Origin: Brachyspira pilosicoli
GTDB taxonomy: Bacteria; Spirochaetota; Brachyspiria; Brachyspirales; Brachyspiraceae
DNA: 25,909 bases
Assembly: GCF_019402445.1 (NCBI RefSeq)
Contig: NZ_SRZM01000308.1
Location: 1-25,909, forward strand
Direction of reading: 5' to 3'
The notes under the pieces were generated by a model, which was given only the letters and a program-made list of their open reading frames with translations, ran no database searches and was not told the DNA's origin. The position numbers and the translations under genes are program-made. Below, piece after piece: positions 24,861 to 25,909 of the stretch (its first letter is position 1; every line of letters starts with the position of its first letter).

Positions 24861-24889
24861 TTGACATTATATAAAAATTGTAATATTAT
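24861..24889 (+). promoter_or_regulatory. Promoter of threonine aldolase gene
   Basis: Consensus -35 TTGACA (24861-24866), a 17-nt spacer and -10 TATTAT (24884-24889), 68 nt before the ATG. Confidence 0.75.
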
Positions 24890-24894
24890 ATTTT

Positions 24895-24912
24895 TATACC
24901 AAAATAGGTATA
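24895..24912. promoter_or_regulatory. Inverted repeat in threonine aldolase 5' region
   Basis: TATACC (24895-24900) and GGTATA (24907-24912) flank AAAATA just past the -10 element, a good position for an operator. Identical half-sites make up the palindrome at 13217-13230. Confidence 0.4.
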
Positions 24913-24957
24913 TAAAACAAAAATAATTAACTTTTATTATATATCAGGAGCAACAAT

Positions 24958-25909
24958 ATGAGAGTTTACGATTTAAGAACCGACACAATAACAAAGCCTA
25001 GTGATGAAATGCGTAAAGCAATATATAATGCAGAATGCGGTGATGATGTTTATATGGAAGACCCAACAGTGAATAAACTTCAAGACATGGCAGCAGAAAT
25101 TACAGGAAAAGAAAAAGCAATATTTGTTTCAAGCGGTACTATGGGTAATTTAATACCTTTATTAATATTATCTTCAAAAACAAGACAAATACTTTTGGAA
25201 GAAGAATCTCATATTGTACATTATGAACTTGGAGGAGTAGCTGCATTAGCTGGTGTTTTGCCTTTGCCAGTAAAAGCTAAAAGAGGAATATTAACAAAAT
25301 CTATAATAGAAGACTACTTTTCTACTCAGCCTTATTATATGTCTAATGTAAATATAGTAGAAGTTGAAAACAGCCATAATAGGCATGGAGGAAGCGTATA
25401 CCCTATAGAAGTTTTAAAAGAATTATATAGTTTTACAAAATCAAAAAACGTGCATATGCATATGGATGGAGCGAGAGTATTTAATGCTTCTATTGCTTCA
25501 AAAGCTTCAGTAAAGGAAATAGCTTCTAATACAGACTCTATCACATTCTGTTTATCAAAAGGACTCGGTGCACCTATGGGAGCTATGTTATGCGGAAAAA
25601 AAGAGTTTATAGACGAGGCTTTTAAAATTAGGAAGTTAATAGGAGGAGGATTAAGACAGATTGGTTTGATGGCTGCTGCTGGAATATATGCTTTAGAAAA
25701 TAATATAGACTCATTAGAAGAAGACCATATAAAGGCTAAAAAAATTGCTTCTGCTGTAATTGAATCAAAATTGGGAGAGCTAAGTTTAGATGAAGTTGAA
25801 ACTAATATTGTTATAGCAAAAACACAAAAGAAATCAATAGAGTTGGTAAATAAACTTTTGGAAAAAGGAGTAAAAGCAAGCTCTTTTGGTGATTATAAAT
25901 TAAGATTTG
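24958..25909 (+). CDS. ltaE: Low-specificity L-threonine aldolase (3' truncated by window)
   Basis: 317 codons are visible; the frame runs off the right edge (family length ~340). This PLP enzyme cleaves L-threonine or allo-threonine to glycine and acetaldehyde. The N-terminal DLRTDTITKPSDEMRKA is the family start; later blocks are GDDVYMEDPTVNKL, FVSSGTMGN, EEESHIVHYELGG, EVENSHNRHGGSVYP, HMHMDGARVFNA and FCLSKGLGAPMGAML, with the PLP-binding Lys201. The end of the window reads VKASSFGDYKLRF, close to the usual C-terminal strand. AGGAG lies 7 nt before the ATG. It is divergent from cheX with its own promoter. The identification is secure. Confidence 0.95.
   Translation, partial: MRVYDLRTDTITKPSDEMRKAIYNAECGDDVYMEDPTVNKLQDMAAEITGKEKAIFVSSGTMGNLIPLLILSSKTRQILLEEESHIVHYELGGVAALAGVLPLPVKAKRGILTKSIIEDYFSTQPYYMSNVNIVEVENSHNRHGGSVYPIEVLKELYSFTKSKNVHMHMDGARVFNASIASKASVKEIASNTDSITFCLSKGLGAPMGAMLCGKKEFIDEAFKIRKLIGGGLRQIGLMAAAGIYALENNIDSLEEDHIKAKKIASAVIESKLGELSLDEVETNIVIAKTQKKSIELVNKLLEKGVKASSFGDYKLRF

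Overview
The window comes from a Brachyspira-like spirochaete. The base composition is very low in G+C, with long A/T runs between and inside genes. The one G+C-balanced block is a complete 16S rRNA gene on the minus strand whose sequence reads like Brachyspira/Serpulina 16S. The protein genes fit: LpxD (an outer-membrane lipid A/LOS enzyme), a CheX-type chemotaxis phosphatase, an HD-GYP-like protein, and several lipoprotein or envelope proteins. I cannot assign a species. No tRNA, 23S/5S rRNA, insertion sequence, prophage or CRISPR array is visible.

Layout. (1) 3-203: end of a fumarylacetoacetate-hydrolase-family gene, tail to tail with thymidine kinase (205-786, -). (2) 973-5458 (+): a membrane TPR protein with an Mrr-like C-terminus, a two-domain DUF305 lipoprotein, lpxD and an EamA permease. 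(3) 5463-6166: a hairpin-rich array of two alternating repeat modules in the order A-B-A-B-A. (4) 6177-7597 (-): a TIGR01212-type radical SAM protein and smpB. (5) 7676-13159: a nucleoside-use locus, with a LacI-family regulator divergent from nucleoside hydrolase, a CNT-type nucleoside transporter, an EamA permease and ribokinase. Good promoters and a palindromic operator lie between the divergent arms, and a terminator follows ribokinase. (6) 13303-14078: a decayed and an intact copy of a secreted GYGR-repeat protein; the intact copy has a Spy/ZraP-like tail. (7) 14260-15789: a secreted von Willebrand A protein. (8) 15958-16287 (-): a cupin. (9) 16340-18211 (-): a self-contained rrs transcription unit with promoter, hairpin-rich leader, a boxA-like element in a 27-bp processing stem, the 16S gene and a terminator. 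(10) 18524-23367 (+): a winged-helix-like protein, a 720-residue Lys-rich/TM/LysM protein, a YkgJ-type Cys-cluster protein and an HD-GYP-like protein. (11) 23439-23774: the same A/B repeat modules in the opposite orientation (A-B-A). (12) 23925-24721 (-): a small membrane protein and CheX. (13) 24958 to the window end: threonine aldolase, cut by the edge.

How the parts work together. The nucleoside locus reads as one pathway: import, cleavage to base plus ribose, phosphorylation of ribose, perhaps efflux of the base, all under a LacI-type repressor. The rrs unit is not linked to 23S/5S here, in line with the split rRNA genes known in Brachyspira. The most unusual items are the alternating two-module repeat arrays, both sitting between convergent genes, and the 720-residue protein. 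That protein's architecture (H1-like basic tail, one membrane segment, periplasmic LysM) would allow it to connect the nucleoid side of the cell to peptidoglycan.
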